Source: Pseudomonas sp. UBA1879
Lineage (GTDB): Bacteria; Pseudomonadota; Gammaproteobacteria; Pseudomonadales; Pseudomonadaceae
Direction of reading: 5' to 3'
Length of the DNA: 64,000 bases
Assembly: GCF_002338065.1 (NCBI RefSeq)
Contig: NZ_DDHJ01000015.1
Span: 670,377-734,376 of the forward strand
Shown here piece by piece: positions 16,829 through 26,224 of this stretch; the first letter of the stretch is position 1, and every line of letters begins with the position of its first letter. A model generated the notes under the pieces. It made no database searches. It was not told where the DNA came from and saw nothing but the letters and a program-made list of their open reading frames with translations. The position numbers and the translations under genes are program-made.

Positions 16829-18037
16829 TTATACGATCTCCAATGCCATCGCTGTGGCTTCGCCGCCGCCAATGCAGATGGCGGCCACCCCACGGGTCAG
16901 CCCGCGCTGCTTCAATGCCGACAACAGCGTCACCAGAATCCTTGCACCCGACGCACCGATAGGGTGACCCAAGGCACAGGCGCCGCCGTTGACGTTCACT
17001 TTTTCGTGGGGCAAATCAAGCTTACTCATGGTCACCAACGCGACCACGGCAAACGCCTCGTTGATTTCGAACAGGTCGACGTCGCCCAGCGACCAGCCGG
17101 TCTTGCGCATGAGTGTTTCAATGGCGCCCACCGGGGCTGTCGGGAACAGGTTCGGTTGGTTGGCGTAGCCCGCGTGGCCGCGAATCACCGCCAGAGGCTT
17201 CAACCCTCGCCGCTCGGCGTGGGACTGACGCATCAAGGTCAAGGCGGCCGCGCCATCGGAAATCGAACTTGAATTGGCCGCTGTGACCGTGCCGCCGTCG
17301 CGGAAAGCGGGCTTAAGCTGCGGAATTTTGTCCAGCCTGGCTTTCGGCGGCTGCTCGTCTTGCGTGATGGTTTTTTGCTCTTTACCCACTGTCACCTGCA
17401 CCGGGACGATTTCGGCGTCGAAATGGCCCTGTTTCATCGCGTCTTGAGCACGGGTCAGCGAGGCAATGGCAAACGCATCCTGAGCTTCGCGACTGAAGCT
17501 GTTAAACGACGCGCACTCTTCAGCGAAGGTGCCCATCAGACGGCCCCGGTCGTACGCGTCTTCCAGCCCGTCGAGGAACATGTGATCGACAATCTGCCCA
17601 TGCCCCATGCGGTAGCCGCCCCGCGCCTTGTCCAGGAGGTACGGCGCATTGGACATGCTTTCCATGCCGCCGGCGATCACGACGTCTGCACTCCCTGCCA
17701 GCAGCAGATCGTGGCCCATGATCGCCGCTTGCATGCCGGAACCGCACATTTTGTTCAGGGTCGTGCACAGTGTGCCGTTGCTCAGGCTTGCGCCTAATGC
17801 GGCCTGGCGCGCGGGGGCCTGGCCAAGGCCAGCGGGCAGCACGCAGCCAAACAACACCTGTTCGATATCAGCCGCTGCGAGCCCTGCCCGCTCAACCGCT
17901 GCGCAAATAGCCGCCGAACCGAGTTGCGGCGCGGTCAGGCTCTTGAGGTCACCTTGAAAGCCGCCCATGGGCGTACGGGCGGCGCTGACAATCACTACCG
18001 GATCTTCGGGCTGTGGCTGACGTTGGTTCTGTGGCAT
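16829..18037 (-). CDS. Acetyl-CoA C-acyltransferase (thiolase)
   Basis: 402 residues with all thiolase signatures: active-site Cys in LNKMCGSGMQAAI, NEAFAVVALV, GGACALGHPIGASGARI and the C-terminal CIGGGEATAMALE containing the second Cys. It cleaves 3-ketoacyl-CoA to acetyl-CoA and a shortened acyl-CoA. The 15-base gap to the upstream dehydrogenase gene and the downstream enoyl-CoA hydratase imply one beta-oxidation operon for short or branched acyl-CoAs, for instance from isoleucine, but the substrate is not set by the sequence. Confidence 0.93.
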   Translation of the reverse strand: MPQNQRQPQPEDPVVIVSAARTPMGGFQGDLKSLTAPQLGSAAICAAVERAGLAAADIEQVLFGCVLPAGLGQAPARQAALGASLSNGTLCTTLNKMCGSGMQAAIMGHDLLLAGSADVVIAGGMESMSNAPYLLDKARGGYRMGHGQIVDHMFLDGLEDAYDRGRLMGTFAEECASFNSFSREAQDAFAIASLTRAQDAMKQGHFDAEIVPVQVTVGKEQKTITQDEQPPKARLDKIPQLKPAFRDGGTVTAANSSSISDGAAALTLMRQSHAERRGLKPLAVIRGHAGYANQPNLFPTAPVGAIETLMRKTGWSLGDVDLFEINEAFAVVALVTMSKLDLPHEKVNVNGGACALGHPIGASGARILVTLLSALKQRGLTRGVAAICIGGGEATAMALEIV

Positions 18038-18052
18038 GTGGAAACTCTCCGA

Positions 18053-18820
18053 TTAGCGTGCCGCCATCCGCAAGGCGCCGTCGAGACGGATCACCTCGCC
18101 GTTGAGCATGCTGTTTTCGATGATGTGGCGCACCAGGGCGGCGTATTCGTCAGGTTTGCCGAGCCGGGGCGGAAATGGCACGCCAGCGGACAGGCTCTCG
18201 CGGACTTGCGGGGTCATCCCTGCCATCATCGGGGTCTCGAAGATGCCGGGGGCGATGGTCATGACCCGAATGCCGAAACGAGCAAGCTCGCGGGCGGCGG
18301 GCAAGGTCAGGCTGGCGATGGCGCCCTTGGACGCCGCGTAAGCGGCCTGGCCGATCTGGCCATCGAACGCGGCCACCGACGCCGTGTTGACGATCACCCC
18401 GCGCTCGCCGCCTTCATCTGCGGCCCCTTCGGCAATGGCGGCAGCGGCCAGCCGCAAGAGATTGAAGCTGCCAATCAGATTGACATTGATGACGCGACTG
18501 AAACTGTCCAGACCGTGAGGCCCTTCCTTGCCGAGGATCTTCTCCGCGCCGACGATGCCCGCGCAGTTGATCAAGCCGTTGACTTGGCCGAATTCGGCCA
18601 GCGTCTTGTCCACCGCGGCCTGAGCGGCAGCTTCGCTGGTGATGTCGGTGACGCTGGCCCGCGCGTCGCGGCCAAGAGCCTGCAGGCGGCTTTCCAGTGC
18701 CTGTGCGTTGACGTCGACCAACATGACCTTGGCGCCTGCCTCGATCAGCATCTGCGCGGTCGCTGCGCCCAGACCCGACGCGCCGCCGCTGACCAGAAAT
18801 ACCTTGCCCTCGATCTGCAT
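18053..18820 (-). CDS. 3-hydroxyacyl-CoA dehydrogenase type II (SDR family)
   Basis: 255 residues, classical SDR: NAD-binding SGGASGLGAATAQML near the N-terminus with the acidic LVDVNAQA after strand 2, NCAGIVGAEK, catalytic Ser in VNTASVAAFDGQIG and YAASKGAIASL. The long form with EKILGKEGPHGLDSFSRVIN is that of HSD17B10-type enzymes, which oxidise 2-methyl-3-hydroxybutyryl-CoA and other short 3-hydroxyacyl-CoAs. First gene of the operon with the thiolase and enoyl-CoA hydratase. Confidence 0.92.
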   Translation of the reverse strand: MQIEGKVFLVSGGASGLGAATAQMLIEAGAKVMLVDVNAQALESRLQALGRDARASVTDITSEAAAQAAVDKTLAEFGQVNGLINCAGIVGAEKILGKEGPHGLDSFSRVINVNLIGSFNLLRLAAAAIAEGAADEGGERGVIVNTASVAAFDGQIGQAAYAASKGAIASLTLPAARELARFGIRVMTIAPGIFETPMMAGMTPQVRESLSAGVPFPPRLGKPDEYAALVRHIIENSMLNGEVIRLDGALRMAAR

Positions 18821-18956
18821 GATTATTCGTCCTTATCTTTTTATTGTTCGCGGACGAAATACTCCGCTCTGTCCACGCAATGGGCAATAGTCAAAGCGAG
18901 CAACGGTGGTGACGGTTTTGGGCAGTGCGCGCCGAGGCGTCGAAAGGGCTGGCGCT

Positions 18957-20336
18957 CTAGGACTTGCGCTGTAACACCGCCTCGCCAGATTCGGCCGAGA
19001 GGCGCCGGTTATCCAGCAATGCCAGTAGCGCAATCAGCGCGACACCGATGAAGGTCAACTGGAAATCGACGGTCTGGGCTTGCCCGTCATTGCCGTGCAG
19101 GTACATCGAACCCCGCAACAGTAGCGCGCCAATGGCGACGCCCATGCCCATGCTCAACTGGAAAAACATGCTGAACATCGTCGACGCGTCACTCATTTGC
19201 GGCTTCGGCACATCGGCGAAGCCCAAGGTGTTAAAGGCCGTGAATTGCATCGAGCGTGACAGGCCGCCGACGAACAGAATGAACAGAATCAGCGCTGAAC
19301 TCATGCGCTCATCGAGCCATGCGCACGCGGCGATCGCCCCGTTGCCCATCAACACCGCCCGGAAACCCCAGCGCTGCATGATCGGGCTGGTGAACGGTTT
19401 CATCGCCAGGTTGCCAGCGAACACGCCCAACACCAGCAGGCCGGCGTCGAACGCTGACAGGCCGAAGCCCAGCTGAAACATCAGCGGCAGCAGAAACGGC
19501 AACGTGCTGATGGCGACGCGAAACAACGAACCGCCGAACAGACTGACGCTGAACGTGGGAATGCCCACCACACCGATGTTGAGCAATGGCTCCGCCCGCT
19601 TGCCCATGTGCGACCAGGCCAGCGCAGCGCTGATCAACCCGACACTCGTGACCGCCAGCCCCGGCCAGTGGCTGCCGTGCCCCTGCCCCAACATTTCCAT
19701 GCCGTACAGCAGCGTGGTACAGGCCAGGGCCACCAGCACAAAACCGGGAAAGTCGAAGGCCCGCTGGCTGACCTCATTGCGCCGGGGGATCAACACCCAC
19801 GTGGATATCAACGCCAGCACGCCCAGCGGCAGGTTCAAGTAGAAAATCCACGGCCAGGACGCATGGGTAACGATGAAGCCGCCCAGCGGAGGCCCGAGAA
19901 TCGGCGCGACCAGCCCCGGCCAGGTGATCAGGGAAATGGCACGCACCAAGTCTTTCTTTTCGGTGGCGCGCATGACGGCAAGCCGACCGACCGGCACCAT
20001 CATCGCGCCACTGATGCCCTGCAACACCCGCGCGGCCACGAACGTTTCAAGGTCAGCGCTCAGGCCACACAGCAATGAAGACAGGGTGAACAGCACGATG
20101 GCCCCGCCAAACACTGACCGAGAGCCCAGGCGATCCGCCAGCCAGCCGCTGATGGGAATGAATGCGGCGATGGCCAGCATGTAGGCGCTCATGCCGATGT
20201 TCAAGTCGACCGCAGCGACACCGAAGGTGTTGGCCATCTCCGGCAAAGCCGTGGCGATCACCGTGGCATCGAGGTTTTCCATGAAGAACGTGACCGCCAC
20301 CAGCAGCGCGATTAGCGTGGATGAGCGTTGCGCCAT
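18957..20336 (-). CDS. MFS transporter, DHA2 (EmrB/QacA) type
   Basis: 459 residues with about 14 membrane helices; signatures FMENLDATVIATALPEMANT in helix 1, SGWLADRLGSRSVF between helices 2 and 3, and GPPLGGFIVTHASWPWIFYL in helix 5. It lies just downstream of a TetR regulator and the dehydroshikimate dehydratase gene, a grouping also seen in P. aeruginosa around PA0241-PA0243. It may therefore carry quinate, shikimate, dehydroshikimate or a breakdown product, or protect against them by efflux. Direction and substrate are inferred. Confidence 0.87.
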   Translation of the reverse strand: MAQRSSTLIALLVAVTFFMENLDATVIATALPEMANTFGVAAVDLNIGMSAYMLAIAAFIPISGWLADRLGSRSVFGGAIVLFTLSSLLCGLSADLETFVAARVLQGISGAMMVPVGRLAVMRATEKKDLVRAISLITWPGLVAPILGPPLGGFIVTHASWPWIFYLNLPLGVLALISTWVLIPRRNEVSQRAFDFPGFVLVALACTTLLYGMEMLGQGHGSHWPGLAVTSVGLISAALAWSHMGKRAEPLLNIGVVGIPTFSVSLFGGSLFRVAISTLPFLLPLMFQLGFGLSAFDAGLLVLGVFAGNLAMKPFTSPIMQRWGFRAVLMGNGAIAACAWLDERMSSALILFILFVGGLSRSMQFTAFNTLGFADVPKPQMSDASTMFSMFFQLSMGMGVAIGALLLRGSMYLHGNDGQAQTVDFQLTFIGVALIALLALLDNRRLSAESGEAVLQRKS

Positions 20337-20353
20337 CGAAAGCTTTCCTCGGG

Positions 20354-21025
20354 TCAGGGCGCCAGATACCGCAGCACCGAATCGCTCACCATCGCCCGGT
20401 GCCGGGCCTTGATCTGCGGGTCTTCGAGTTCGATCTGAAAGATTTCCGAGAACGTGTGGCGGTTGGAGACGCGATAGAAGCAGAACGAGCTGATCAGCAT
20501 GTGCAGATCGACCGCCTGAACCCCTTCGCGAAACACCCCTTCCTTTTCACCCCGCCGCAAGGTTTCGTCCAGTGCCTGCAATATGTGCTGGCTGAGCGCT
20601 CGAATGCTCGGCGACTGCTTGACGTTTTCGCCGTTGTGGATGTTCTCGATGCAGACGATGCGTACAAAATCGACGTTGCGGTCGTGGTGATCGAAAGTGA
20701 ATTCCACCAGACGCTGGATCGCCGCCAGGGGTGGCAACACGTCGAGTTCCAGGCTGCTTTCAGTGTGCCGAATGTCGCCGTACAACTTCTCCAGGACTTC
20801 GCTGTACAGCCGCTCCTTGCTGTTGAAGTAGTAATAGATCATGCGCTTGGAAGTTTGCGTGCGCTCGGCGATGGCATCGACCCGAGCGCCCGACAGGCCT
20901 TGGGCAACGAACTCGGCGACAGCGGCTTGAAGGATGCCGTCGCGGGTTTTTTCCGGATTGTTCTTGCGACCCTTGCGTGGCGACTCTACGGACGCTTCGA
21001 CAAGGGTATCGTCGACAGTTTTCAT
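20354..21025 (-). CDS. TetR family regulator of the quinate/dehydroshikimate module
   Basis: 223 residues. Helix-turn-helix at about 35-75 (GLSGARVDAIAERTQTSKRM followed by IYYYFNSKERLYSEV) after a basic N-terminus (RKGRKNNPEKTRDGILQAA). The ligand domain ends in a region typical of this subfamily (ALDETLRRGEKEGVFREGVQ). The ATG at 21025 gives standard length; an in-frame extension to 21118 is unlikely. It sits between the MFS and quiC genes on the same strand. A partly symmetrical GTACGTACCGGTTAG upstream of quiC (23124-23138) is a possible operator, by inspection only. Confidence 0.87.
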   Translation of the reverse strand: MKTVDDTLVEASVESPRKGRKNNPEKTRDGILQAAVAEFVAQGLSGARVDAIAERTQTSKRMIYYYFNSKERLYSEVLEKLYGDIRHTESSLELDVLPPLAAIQRLVEFTFDHHDRNVDFVRIVCIENIHNGENVKQSPSIRALSQHILQALDETLRRGEKEGVFREGVQAVDLHMLISSFCFYRVSNRHTFSEIFQIELEDPQIKARHRAMVSDSVLRYLAP

Positions 21026-21126
21026 GCTTGGCTCACGACCACGGAGGAGTGCGGGGATTATGAGCCGCAGCGTCACGTTTCGGAAGTGGCATATGCCAGC
21101 ATGCCGAAGCGCGCGCACTCACTCAT

Positions 21127-23022
21127 TTACCGTGGCGTGTCATGGCGTGCCGCGGCCATCGCCGCCAGACGCACGGGAACGTTGGCCGCGCCATAACCGG
21201 CGTAGCCCTGCTTGCGTTGCAGGATTTCGAAGAAAAAACAGTCCTCAAAGGGTTGGGTGTAGGCATGAAACAGCTCGCCGCCGTCTGCATCGCGGTCATA
21301 CAGGACGTTGTGATACGCCAATTGGCTGATGAATTCGTCACCGAAATCGAACAGGGCCGCGAGGTCATCGTAGTAATTCCGCGGGATCTGCAGCATCGGC
21401 AGGCCCAACGCTTTTGCCCTCCCCACCCGCGCGAAAATGTCGTCGCAGGCGAAGGCGATGTGGTGCAGGCCCGCGCCGCGGTCACTCGACAGCGCGGGAG
21501 CAACCGCTGTGTCGCCTTGTCGGGAAACGTTCAGCGGCAGGCGAACGGTGCTGCAGCGGCTGCGCACGGCCCGGCTTTTCACCAGACCGTAAGGACCTGG
21601 CAGCGCCACTTCGTCCTCGGCGTCGAAATCCAGCAGGCTCTTGTAGAACAGCACCCCGCCGTCGAGGCTGTCCGCAGGCAGCGCCATGGCCACGTGGTCG
21701 ATGCGTTGCAAGCCGCCCACGGCGGCGGCTGGGGGCTCGAGAAGGAAGTCACGGTCGTAGATCGACTGCCCCGGCGCAGCAGGTTCGACCAGGTAAATCA
21801 GGCTGCCATCCGGGGCGCGCACGGCCGGCGTATCAGCGTCGTCAAGCCCAGCGTGGGCACCATGCTGCTGGGCCGTGTACTGACGGGCGCGCGCCAGTGC
21901 CGCATTGCCATTCTCGACACGCAACGCCATGGCCCTCAGCGAAGGGCCGTGGGATTCACCCACGCGATGGGCGAACGCGTCTGGTTCGGCATTGAGTACG
22001 ATCCTGATGTCACCCTGGCCATATAGATCTGCTGCCTTGGCCCGATGCTGACCCCATCGGGTGAACCCGAGGGTGTTCAACCAATCCCCAAGCCGTGTGC
22101 TTTGCGCGGCATCCACAGCGAATTCAAGACATGCGATGCCATCATAGGGACCTGCGGCCTGGGGGCTGAACAGCAGCTCGGGGGCGACGGGCCGTGCGTC
22201 CATGGCCAACCGCGCGCGGGTTTTCTCTTCCAGGTACAGCAGCGAACGCAAGGCATCGGCGGCATTGGGACGGGCCGGCGTCGCGCGAAAAACATCGTTG
22301 AAGATCTCCAGCGACAGCGGCCCGGTGTAGCCGCTGCGCAGAATCGGCGCGAGAAAACCGGGCAGGTCGAACTCGCCCTGCCCCGGGAAACAGCGAAAAT
22401 GCCGACTCCACGCCTCTACGTCCATGGCCAGCAGCGGCGCGTCGGCCATCTGCACGAAAAAGATTTTCTCGCCGGGAAGATCAGCAATCGCGCCGGGGTC
22501 GCCTTGCAAAGACAACGTATGGAAACTGTCGAGGACCAGCCCCAGTGCAGGATGATCGACCTGACGCACAAGGTGCCACGCCTGCTGCCAGGTGTTGACG
22601 TGCCGCCCCCACGCCAGGCCCTCGTAAGCTACTCGCAGTTGACGCGCCCCGGCCCGCTCGGCCAGCAAGGCCAAATCGTCCCGCAGAATGTGCGCATCCC
22701 CGAGGGCATCGCTGGCGGTGTTGCTGCACACCAACATGAGGTCGGTGCCCAGTTCCTGCATCAGATCGAACTTGCGCGCGAGCCGGTTCAGGTTGCCTGG
22801 CAACTGATCGCGGCGACAGCCTTCGAAATCACGAAACGGTTGAAACAAGGTGATTGCAAGGCCGAGGTCAGCGCACATTTGCCTCACGTGGCGCGGGCTG
22901 CCGTGGTAGCACAGCAGGTCGTTTTCGAACAGTTCAATGCCATCGAAGCCGGCGACGGCAATGGCTTCGAGTTTTTCCGGGAGGGTTCCGCTCAAGGAAA
23001 CGGTGGCAATCGAGCGCTGCAT
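21127..23022 (-). CDS. quiC: 3-dehydroshikimate dehydratase, two-domain (QuiC)
   Basis: 631 residues. The N-terminal half (1-290) is a xylose-isomerase-like TIM barrel starting MQRSIATVSLSGTLPEKLEA with GFDGIELFENDLL, LMLVCSNT, LGLVLDSFH and FVQMADAP carrying likely metal ligands. The C-terminal half (about 290-631) is a vicinal-oxygen-chelate, 4-hydroxyphenylpyruvate-dioxygenase-like domain (LQRIDHVAMALP; GLHHIAFACDDIFARV; FFFEILQRKQGYAGYGAANV). This fusion is the Pseudomonas type of dehydroshikimate dehydratase, making protocatechuate and linking quinate/shikimate use to the beta-ketoadipate pathway. The neighbours (TetR, MFS) fit. Confidence 0.92.
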   Translation of the reverse strand: MQRSIATVSLSGTLPEKLEAIAVAGFDGIELFENDLLCYHGSPRHVRQMCADLGLAITLFQPFRDFEGCRRDQLPGNLNRLARKFDLMQELGTDLMLVCSNTASDALGDAHILRDDLALLAERAGARQLRVAYEGLAWGRHVNTWQQAWHLVRQVDHPALGLVLDSFHTLSLQGDPGAIADLPGEKIFFVQMADAPLLAMDVEAWSRHFRCFPGQGEFDLPGFLAPILRSGYTGPLSLEIFNDVFRATPARPNAADALRSLLYLEEKTRARLAMDARPVAPELLFSPQAAGPYDGIACLEFAVDAAQSTRLGDWLNTLGFTRWGQHRAKAADLYGQGDIRIVLNAEPDAFAHRVGESHGPSLRAMALRVENGNAALARARQYTAQQHGAHAGLDDADTPAVRAPDGSLIYLVEPAAPGQSIYDRDFLLEPPAAAVGGLQRIDHVAMALPADSLDGGVLFYKSLLDFDAEDEVALPGPYGLVKSRAVRSRCSTVRLPLNVSRQGDTAVAPALSSDRGAGLHHIAFACDDIFARVGRAKALGLPMLQIPRNYYDDLAALFDFGDEFISQLAYHNVLYDRDADGGELFHAYTQPFEDCFFFEILQRKQGYAGYGAANVPVRLAAMAAARHDTPR

Positions 23023-23189
23023 AGTGTGACTCCTGAATAAATGCCCCTGAGAAACAGTGCCAAGCTGTGATCTCGGTCTCGGGGGCGATTATTCTTAGCG
23101 CATGCCGTCAACGCAATGAGAATGTACGTACCGGTTAGTTTTTATCAGAACTGCGTCAGCCGGTTGGCGGGATCGACACGGCAGATGCT

Positions 23190-24107
23190 TCAAACATCCA
23201 ATTCCTTCATCCTGTGGTAAAGCGTCCGACGCGGGATGTTGAGCTCCTCACTCACGGCATCGATGCTGTTGTTGTGCCGTTTCAACGCCGCCTGAATCAA
23301 TATCTTCTCGATCACCCGCAACTGTGACTTCAAACCCGTCGACGATGCTTTCTCTTCAACGGGATCCTCCCCCAGCAACGGAAACCCCAACACAAACCGC
23401 TTGGCCGCCGACTTGAGCTCGCGGATGTTCCCTGGCCAGTCGTGGTTCAACAGCACATGGCGCAATACCGAGCTCACCTCCGGCATCGCCAGCCCCGATT
23501 CACGCGCCGACGCCAGGGCGAAGCGGTGAAACAGCGGAATGATTCGCTCACGTTGCGACCGCAGGGGCGGCAACTTCAGGGTCAGCACGTTGAGCCGAAA
23601 GTACAGATCCCGACGAAATCGCCCCTCCTCCACCAACACGTCCAGCGCGTGCTGCGCTGACGCCACCACGCACACATCCAGTGCAATGGGCGTCGTCGAC
23701 CCCAGCCGCTCCAAGGCTCGTGTTTCCAGCACCCGCAGCAATTTCGCCTGGAGGCTGAGGGGCATGCTGTCGATTTCATCGAGGTACAGCGTTCCGCCCT
23801 GTGCGGCTTCGATGTAGCCGACACGGGATCGATCTGCCCCGGTGTAGGCGCCACTGACAACCCCAAACAGCTCGCTCTCGGCCAAGGTTTCCGGGATCGC
23901 TGCGCAATTCATCGCCACCAGCCGTCCCTTGCGGCCCGACAAACCATGGATGCGTTCGGCCACGGTGTCCTTACCCGTGCCAGTCTCACCCGACAGCAGC
24001 ACATCGATACCCAGTTGCGAAATGCTCTGGGCGATCACCGTCAGGTTCGGCACCTGTGGGTCTTCTGCCCTTTCATCGTCAAAAAAATCGTCGAGACTCA
24101 TCCCCAA
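23190..24107 (-). CDS. hrpS: HrpS, sigma-54 enhancer-binding activator of type III secretion
   Basis: 305 residues: AAA+ sigma-54 activation domain with no receiver or sensor domain, as in P. syringae HrpS. Walker A GETGTGKD (40-47), sigma-54-contacting GAYTG (86-90), Walker B LYLDEID (107-113), arginine-finger region FRRDLYFRLNVLTLKLPPLR, and a Fis-type C-terminal helix-turn-helix (DAVSEELNIPRRTLYHRMKE). With HrpR it forms the hetero-hexamer that switches on hrpL. It follows hrpR by 77 bases. In P. syringae hrpA/hrpZ would come next; here the next gene is quiC, so the structural cluster is missing on this side. No HrpV/HrpG gene is in the window. Confidence 0.92.
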   Translation of the reverse strand: MGMSLDDFFDDERAEDPQVPNLTVIAQSISQLGIDVLLSGETGTGKDTVAERIHGLSGRKGRLVAMNCAAIPETLAESELFGVVSGAYTGADRSRVGYIEAAQGGTLYLDEIDSMPLSLQAKLLRVLETRALERLGSTTPIALDVCVVASAQHALDVLVEEGRFRRDLYFRLNVLTLKLPPLRSQRERIIPLFHRFALASARESGLAMPEVSSVLRHVLLNHDWPGNIRELKSAAKRFVLGFPLLGEDPVEEKASSTGLKSQLRVIEKILIQAALKRHNNSIDAVSEELNIPRRTLYHRMKELDV

Positions 24108-24184
24108 CCTCTGTCAAGTCACGGGCCTGACGTCGCCTGCGCTGCGGACAGGCCGAGCGATACGGAGACAGCAGGCGTCAGGCG

Positions 24185-25132
24185 TTACGAAAACAGCGGA
24201 TCGGGCGCGCCGAGGCAGCTCAGCCCCAGTTCTTTCATCCGGTGATACAGGGTGCGCCGGGGAATCTCCAGCTCCTGAATCACCGCATCGAGGCTGTGTT
24301 TGTGGCGCTTGAACGCGTCTTCGATGAGCATTTTTTCGATCACCCGCAACTGGGTTTTAAGCCCGGTTTCAGGGTCGCGATCCGGCTCGATGTCCGCGCC
24401 CAGCAGCGGGAAGCCGAGGACGAAACGTTTGGCCGCTGATTTGAGTTCACGAATGTTGCCGGGCCAGGCGTGGCTCAGCAGCAGCTGAACCCGGCCGTTG
24501 TCGAGCGGGGGAACGGCACGATCGAAATCGCAGGCAATGGAGTGGGTGAACTGGTCGAACAACGGCAGGATCTGTTCGCGGCGGTTACGCAAGGCTGGCA
24601 TCTGGATCGTCAGCACATTGAGGCGAAAGAACAGGTCGCGACGAAAAAGCCCTTGTTCCACGAGTTCATCCAGCGGCCGTTGCGCCGAGGCGATCACCCG
24701 CAGGTCTACGGGAATGAAGGCGGTGGAGCCCAAGCGCTCGATCCCTCGGGTTTCGAGGATGCGCAGGAGCTTGGCTTGAAGGCTAAGGGGCATGCTGTCG
24801 ATTTCATCCAGGTACAAGGTGCCGCCGTTGGCCGCTTCGATGTACCCCTGGCGCGATCGGGTGACGCCCGTGTAGGCGCCGTTGACCACGCCGAACAGCT
24901 GACTCTCCGCCAGTGCCTCAGGGATGGCCGCGCAGTTCATGCCGACGAAGGCGCCGGTGCGACCTGACCGCTGGTGTATGGCGTTGGCCAAGGTGTCCTT
25001 GCCGGTGCCTGTCTCTCCGCACAGCAACAGATCCATGCTCAAACTCGCGGTATTCAACGCTATATGATCAACATCCAGCATTGTATGAATCTCTGAAGAT
25101 GACCATCCGCTTACATCGACTTCTTCCTTCAT
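24185..25132 (-). CDS. hrpR: HrpR, sigma-54 enhancer-binding activator of type III secretion
   Basis: 315 residues, same layout as HrpS: Walker A GETGTGKD (39-46), GAYTG (85-89), LYLDEIDSMPLSLQAKLLR, a conserved FRRDLFFRLNVLTIQMPALR and a C-terminal helix-turn-helix (DAVIQELEIPRRTLYHRMKE). The N-terminal WSSSEIHTMLDVDHIALN tells HrpR from HrpS. Both key motifs are intact, so the pair looks functional rather than decayed. The upstream 1.1 kb is AT-richer and holds the promoter, which in P. syringae responds to GacA and sigma-70; no sigma-54 promoter or hrp box was seen there. Confidence 0.92.
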   Translation of the reverse strand: MKEEVDVSGWSSSEIHTMLDVDHIALNTASLSMDLLLCGETGTGKDTLANAIHQRSGRTGAFVGMNCAAIPEALAESQLFGVVNGAYTGVTRSRQGYIEAANGGTLYLDEIDSMPLSLQAKLLRILETRGIERLGSTAFIPVDLRVIASAQRPLDELVEQGLFRRDLFFRLNVLTIQMPALRNRREQILPLFDQFTHSIACDFDRAVPPLDNGRVQLLLSHAWPGNIRELKSAAKRFVLGFPLLGADIEPDRDPETGLKTQLRVIEKMLIEDAFKRHKHSLDAVIQELEIPRRTLYHRMKELGLSCLGAPDPLFS

Positions 25133-26224
25133 CGATACCTCTCATATTGGGTGCAAGCGACTTATTAGTACCACGCCTAATAAAGGCAGCAATAGTTAAT
25201 TTTAGTTCCCGTGCCCAATGAGAACCTGTTCACAGAGTTCCCCGGTGATAGCAATGTGACTTCACTCTACTTGAATATGCGAAGTTGAATCGATAGTTTC
25301 AAACGCGTATTTAACTTTTTTACTCACCGTGTGCCCAGGTGCACTTGCACCGTCGCGGAATCACCCCCAGCGGCCATAGGCGCCGGGCCAAAACGCCCTG
25401 CTAGTCAACGTGTTAAACCGTGGCAGATGATTCACTATCAGGTGACGACCTTCGCGACAGCTCTTTTTGGCTGCGGATCGCTAATCAAATCAAGCGCGCT
25501 CTTTGCCGATTTGCTTGAAGAGTACTTGCCGAAACTCAAATCTGCGACGCTTTAAAATAGGATTCGCTTATAACGTGCAACTTGTAAACTTCTTATCTGC
25601 GGCTTAGCTAATTAATTAGGCGATTATCGACAGCAGCACTCATGTAACGTCAGAACTAACGCCACTAACTATCGGTGCTTACATATTGTATCCAACGACT
25701 ATTAATGGCATTCGCGGATCCAATTTCTTGCATTCGGTTTTCCGAACGAAGCTGTATCCATTCAGCAACAGGTCGCGAGAAGCCCCAAAGCACAAGGGTT
25801 TCAGGCAAATGCGGTATGGCCGGTTTCCGCCATGTGACACAAAAATTCGTAACGTAATGTTATAGCAGCAGAGCATGAATCAAGTGTGCCCCGAAATGCT
25901 AAGTCGATAGCTGGCTATGTTTATAGGGAGGTATTCGCGACACAAATAGTAACCCTGTATTTCAGAATGTTTCTTCGAGTCAGTGGGTAGAAGACGGCTT
26001 TACCCTCGTCACCGACCTCACAGAAAGTTCACAGTATTTTTGCAGGTTAGATAACAGCCTTTTGCATGGACGTGCTTAACGACAGCGCGGCAACCTAACA
26101 CCGTAGGGCAGAAGAGAGGTAACAAGGTGCCGAAACGTGACCGGTGCCTCGAGGAGCGGTATACAGCGCACCGCGTCACGCCGCACTCAGCATGTTCTGC
26201 AAGGTAGGCCGCCTCGCCGTTCGA
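25133..26224. other. 1.1-kb AT-rich gap between hrpH and hrpR without a credible gene
   Basis: By eye clearly richer in A and T than the rest of the window (for example TTAGCTAATTAATTAGGCG near 25604-25622). Only frames up to about 75 codons exist, with atypical composition and no ribosome site. It must contain the hrpR promoter. No hrp box, tRNA or recognised sRNA was found. The composition resembles horizontally acquired or decayed sequence of Hrp islands. Confidence 0.6.

Noticed and set aside
25260..25860. Short frames of 60-75 codons in the hrpH-hrpR gap
   Set aside because: No ribosome sites, low-quality composition and no recognised similarity.
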